From Methanomassiliicoccus sp. (GTDB lineage Archaea; Thermoplasmatota; Thermoplasmata; Methanomassiliicoccales; Methanomassiliicoccaceae): a stretch of DNA of 64,000 nt. Below the pieces are notes generated by a model. The model ran no database searches and was not told the origin of the DNA. It saw only the letters and a list, made by a program, of their open reading frames with translations. The stretch spans positions 248,001 through 312,000 of the forward strand of contig JAWQJJ010000001.1 of NCBI GenBank assembly GCA_033485155.1, written 5' to 3'. A program made the position numbers and the translations under genes. Position 1 is the stretch's first letter. Each line of letters starts with the position of its first letter. Shown here piece after piece: positions 61,392 to 64,000 of this stretch.

Positions 61392-62921
61392 TCACTTGTT
61401 CTCCAAAATCAGCGAGCAGGACTCGCATTTGCGTCCCGCGGAATTCGCCCTCAGCCCGTCCAGGCTTCCGCTGAGCTTCCGTTTAAGGCCGAGGTAGCTG
61501 AGCACCAGCTCCTTGGCCGCGTAGACCTCGTCGATACGGCGGGCCGAGGTATTGTGCGGGGCCTCCCTCACGACCTGGGGGTCCTCCTTGGCTATGCTCA
61601 GCATGGCCTCGGCGAACCGGTCCAGGGTCTCCTTCGTCTCCGTCTCCGTGGGCTCGATCATAAGCGCCTCCTCGACCAGCGACGGGAAGTACACCGTGGG
61701 GGACATCATCCCGTGGTCCAGCAGGCGCTTGGCGACGTCCAGCGCGCGGACGCCGCGCTCCTCCTTGAGCTTCTTGGCCGAAAGAACGAACTCGTGCTTG
61801 CGCAGCGGCTTGAACGGCATGTGATAGGTCGGGGTGAGCTTGGTGTGCAGGTAGTTGGAGTTCAGAACCGCCCGGTCCGACGCTTCCCGGAGCCCGTTCC
61901 CGCCCATCCTGAGGATGTAGGCGTAGGCGCGGACCAGGACCGCGAAGTTGCCGTAGAACGACCTCACCTTGCCGATGCTCAGCGGCCGATCCCAGTCCAA
62001 CAGGTATCTGTCCTCCTCGCGGACGATCCGGGGCACCGGCAGGTACGGCTCCAGCTCTTTCCTGACGCCCACCGGCCCGGCCCCCGGGCCGCCGCCCCCA
62101 TGTGGGGTGGCAAAGGTCTTGTGGAGGTTGAGGTGCACGATGTCGAAGTCCATGGCCCCCGGGCTCGTGTGACCCATCACCGCATTGAGGTTCGCACCGT
62201 CGTAGTACATCAGCGCGCCGGCCCCGTGGACGATGCGCACGATGCGCACGATGTCCTCCTCGAAGATGCCCAAGGTGTTGGGGTTGGTGATCATGAAGGC
62301 TGCGGTGCGGTCGGACACCACGCTCTTGAGCGCCTCCACGTCCACGCATCCGCTGGGCGAGGTGGGCACTACCACGACGTCGAAGCCCGCCATCGCCGCC
62401 GAGGCCGGATTGGTCCCGTGGGCGCTGTCCGGGACGACGACCTCTCCGCGGTCCTCGCCGTTGGCGTCGTGGAGAGCGCGGGTGATCAGCATTCCGGTGA
62501 ACTCACCCTGGGCTCCCGCTGCCGGCTGCAGGCTCATGGCATCCATCCCTGAAACGGCGCACAGCGCCCGCTCCAGCTCGTAGAGCAGGCGCAGCGATCC
62601 CTGCACCCCTTCCTCGTCCTCGAGGGGGTGGACCTCCCCCACCGAGGGTAGCGCGGCCAGGAGGTCGGCGTACTTGGGGTTGTACTTCATGGTACAGCTG
62701 CCCAGGGGATAGAGACCGTTGTCCACCCCGAAGTTCATCTGGGACAGATCGGTGTAGTGGCGGACGACCTCGTTCTCCGGCAGGTCAGGGATGTCCAGTT
62801 CGGTCCTCAGCAGGTTGGGGGGAACCTCGATCTCCCGCTTGGGCGGCGGCAGGTCGAGACCACCGACGCCGCTCATCTCCTGGATGAGGCGCACGTCGAA
62901 GGTTGCTTGGCGATAAGTCAT
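61392..62921 (-). CDS. gcvPB: Glycine dehydrogenase (decarboxylating) subunit 2
   Basis: 509 residues. PLP lysine in HLNLHKTFATPHGGGGPGAGPVGV (about residue 270) and the substrate parts MKYNPKYADLLAALP and DSAHGTNPASAAMAGFDVVVVPT are intact. Forms the P-protein of the glycine cleavage system together with subunit 1. The C-terminus is longer than usual (last 40 residues contain two Cys, GRKCESCSLILENK). ATGA overlap with subunit 1; no gcvT, gcvH or lpd in the window. Confidence 0.94.
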   Translation of the reverse strand: MTYRQATFDVRLIQEMSGVGGLDLPPPKREIEVPPNLLRTELDIPDLPENEVVRHYTDLSQMNFGVDNGLYPLGSCTMKYNPKYADLLAALPSVGEVHPLEDEEGVQGSLRLLYELERALCAVSGMDAMSLQPAAGAQGEFTGMLITRALHDANGEDRGEVVVPDSAHGTNPASAAMAGFDVVVVPTSPSGCVDVEALKSVVSDRTAAFMITNPNTLGIFEEDIVRIVRIVHGAGALMYYDGANLNAVMGHTSPGAMDFDIVHLNLHKTFATPHGGGGPGAGPVGVRKELEPYLPVPRIVREEDRYLLDWDRPLSIGKVRSFYGNFAVLVRAYAYILRMGGNGLREASDRAVLNSNYLHTKLTPTYHMPFKPLRKHEFVLSAKKLKEERGVRALDVAKRLLDHGMMSPTVYFPSLVEEALMIEPTETETKETLDRFAEAMLSIAKEDPQVVREAPHNTSARRIDEVYAAKELVLSYLGLKRKLSGSLDGLRANSAGRKCESCSLILENK

Positions 62922-64000
62922 AGCACTCCCTCCAGGGCCGAGACCAATGTTACGATATCCTCGTCAGTGGTCATCTCGGTGGCGGCGAAGAGCATGCAAT
63001 CGCCCAAGCTTGGTACGTGCCGAGCCAGCGGTAGGCCGCCGATAATGCCCTTGCGCATGAGCACCCGGGCCAGTTTCTCCGGCTTGATCGGCGGGCGGAC
63101 CACGAACTCGTTGAAGTGGTAGGACTTTAGTGCCGGGCACTCGAACCCCTTGAGCTGGCAGAGAGCGTCCATGGTCGCCCGGGCCCTCTCCATGTTGATC
63201 ATGGCCAGCGCTCTCAGTCCAGACCGCCCGACGACGCCCAGGTACACCGCGGCGGCGACTGCCATCAGCGCCTCGTTGGTGCAGATGTTGGACGTGGCCC
63301 TCTCCCGCCGGATGTGCTGCTCCCGGGTCTGCAGGGTCATGGCGAACGCCCGGCGACCGGCGAGGTCGCGGGTCATTCCGATCACTCGGCCTGGCATCTT
63401 GCGTATGTGCTCCTGCCGGCACCCGAACAGGCCGAGCAGGGGACCGCCGAAGTTCATCGGGGAGCCCAGCGACTGCCCCTCGCCGATAACGATGTCCGCG
63501 CCGTAGTCCCCCGGCGCCTTCAGTATGCCCAGAGATATGGGGTCCGCCCCCACCACCAGCAGGACATTGGGAAAATCCTTTTTCACCTCGGTAGCCTGAC
63601 GGTCGATGACTCCCAGGAAGTTCGGGACCTCGACATAGATGCCAGATACCTCGCCGTCGACCTTGGAGCGCAGGTCCTCGAGGTCCATCTCCCCGGTGAG
63701 AGGGTCGAACCCGTACTCCACTATCTGCATGCCAGACCCTTTCATGTAGTTCTGAAGGACCCCCCGCTTCCCCGCGCTGAGCGCCTCGGGGACCAGGAAC
63801 TTGCTCCGTTCGTTGATACGTCCGCACATGACTGCCGCCTCGCCCAGGGCGGTGGAGGCATCGTAGTTCGAGGAGTTCACCGCTTCCATGCCGGTCAGCT
63901 CGGCGATGTAGCTCTGGTACTCGAACAAGGCCTGCAGCATGCCCTGGCTGATCTCCGCTTGATACGGAGTGTAAGCGGTCTGGAACTCCGAGCGGGAGAC
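62918..64000 (-). CDS. gcvPA: Glycine dehydrogenase (decarboxylating) subunit 1 (3' part)
   Basis: 360 residues visible; the gene runs off the right edge, where the frame continues as QTAYTPYQAEISQG before LQALFEYQSYIAELTGME. Segments ANSSNYDASTALGEAAVMC-like (VNSSNYDASTALGEAAVM), GEGQSLGSPMNFGGPLLGLF and RRERATSNICTNEALMAVAAAVY are characteristic. Subunit 1 binds subunit 2 and the lipoyl protein. Overlaps gcvPB by 4 bases. Confidence 0.95.
   Translation of the reverse strand, partial: VSRSEFQTAYTPYQAEISQGMLQALFEYQSYIAELTGMEAVNSSNYDASTALGEAAVMCGRINERSKFLVPEALSAGKRGVLQNYMKGSGMQIVEYGFDPLTGEMDLEDLRSKVDGEVSGIYVEVPNFLGVIDRQATEVKKDFPNVLLVVGADPISLGILKAPGDYGADIVIGEGQSLGSPMNFGGPLLGLFGCRQEHIRKMPGRVIGMTRDLAGRRAFAMTLQTREQHIRRERATSNICTNEALMAVAAAVYLGVVGRSGLRALAMINMERARATMDALCQLKGFECPALKSYHFNEFVVRPPIKPEKLARVLMRKGIIGGLPLARHVPSLGDCMLFAATEMTTDEDIVTLVSALEGVL

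Overview
The window is archaeal chromosome. Signs of this are eukaryote-like ribosomal proteins (L7Ae, S28e, L24e, S6e), aIF5B, aIF2-gamma, CTP-type riboflavin kinase, pantoate kinase, archaeal PRPP synthetase, a HerA-like ATPase and TATA-box promoters (for example TATAAATA at 42862). A methanogenesis marker 8 protein, a free-standing corrinoid protein of methylamine/methanol type and a tetraether-synthase-like radical SAM enzyme point to a methylotrophic methanogen. With the high GC content, Methanomassiliicoccales (Thermoplasmata) is the best guess; this is an inference, because no rRNA gene is present to confirm it.

Layout. 1-2.2 kb: end of a molybdate/tungstate ABC importer and a frameshifted molbindin. 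3.3-4.7, 8.3-10.0 and 40.0-42.0 kb: three pieces, all on + and in the usual archaeal order, of the translation cluster L7Ae-S28e-L24e-Ndk / aIF5B / S6e-aIF2gamma-PIN. The gaps hold a leftward regulator/ABC-transporter/reductase block (4.7-8.1 kb) and 30 kb of mixed metabolic and accessory genes (10-40 kb). 10-15 kb: a ketopantoate-reductase-like gene, acetyltransferase, deoxyribosyltransferase, the Tes-like gene and a decayed copy of the reductase. 15-27 kb: DEAD-box helicase, MntP, AlkZ-like protein, tRNA-binding protein, THUMP protein, iron-sulfur reductase, citrate synthase, oligoendopeptidase F and an aquaporin. 27.7-31.8 kb: a BlaI-type repressor, a membrane metallopeptidase and a MacB-like ABC exporter, with four copies of a 17-bp dyad at the likely control points. 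31.8-35.7 kb: peroxiredoxin, pirin, GyrI-like protein, a transsulfuration enzyme and an Mth938-like protein. 35.7-40 kb: a gene-poor, decayed stretch with many stem-loops, one candidate small RNA and the orphan corrinoid protein.

42-47 kb: marker 8 protein diverging from ribK, whose promoter holds a perfect 24-bp palindrome, then purS-purL-purQ. 47-53 kb: MarC, TrmI, a sugar porter with a GH15 glycosidase, and a small membrane protein. 53-64 kb: RNase III-like protein, ProRS, PRPP synthetase, HerA-like ATPase with a DUF357 protein, pantoate kinase with CoaBC (coenzyme A synthesis), thymidylate kinase and the two glycine dehydrogenase subunits (the second cut by the window edge).

Most of the content is housekeeping. 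The most distinctive parts are the BlaI/metallopeptidase/ABC regulon with its repeated operator, the scattered translation cluster, the ribK palindrome, several decaying genes and the structured intergenic region near 38.1 kb. I found no rRNA, tRNA, CRISPR array or insertion sequence.
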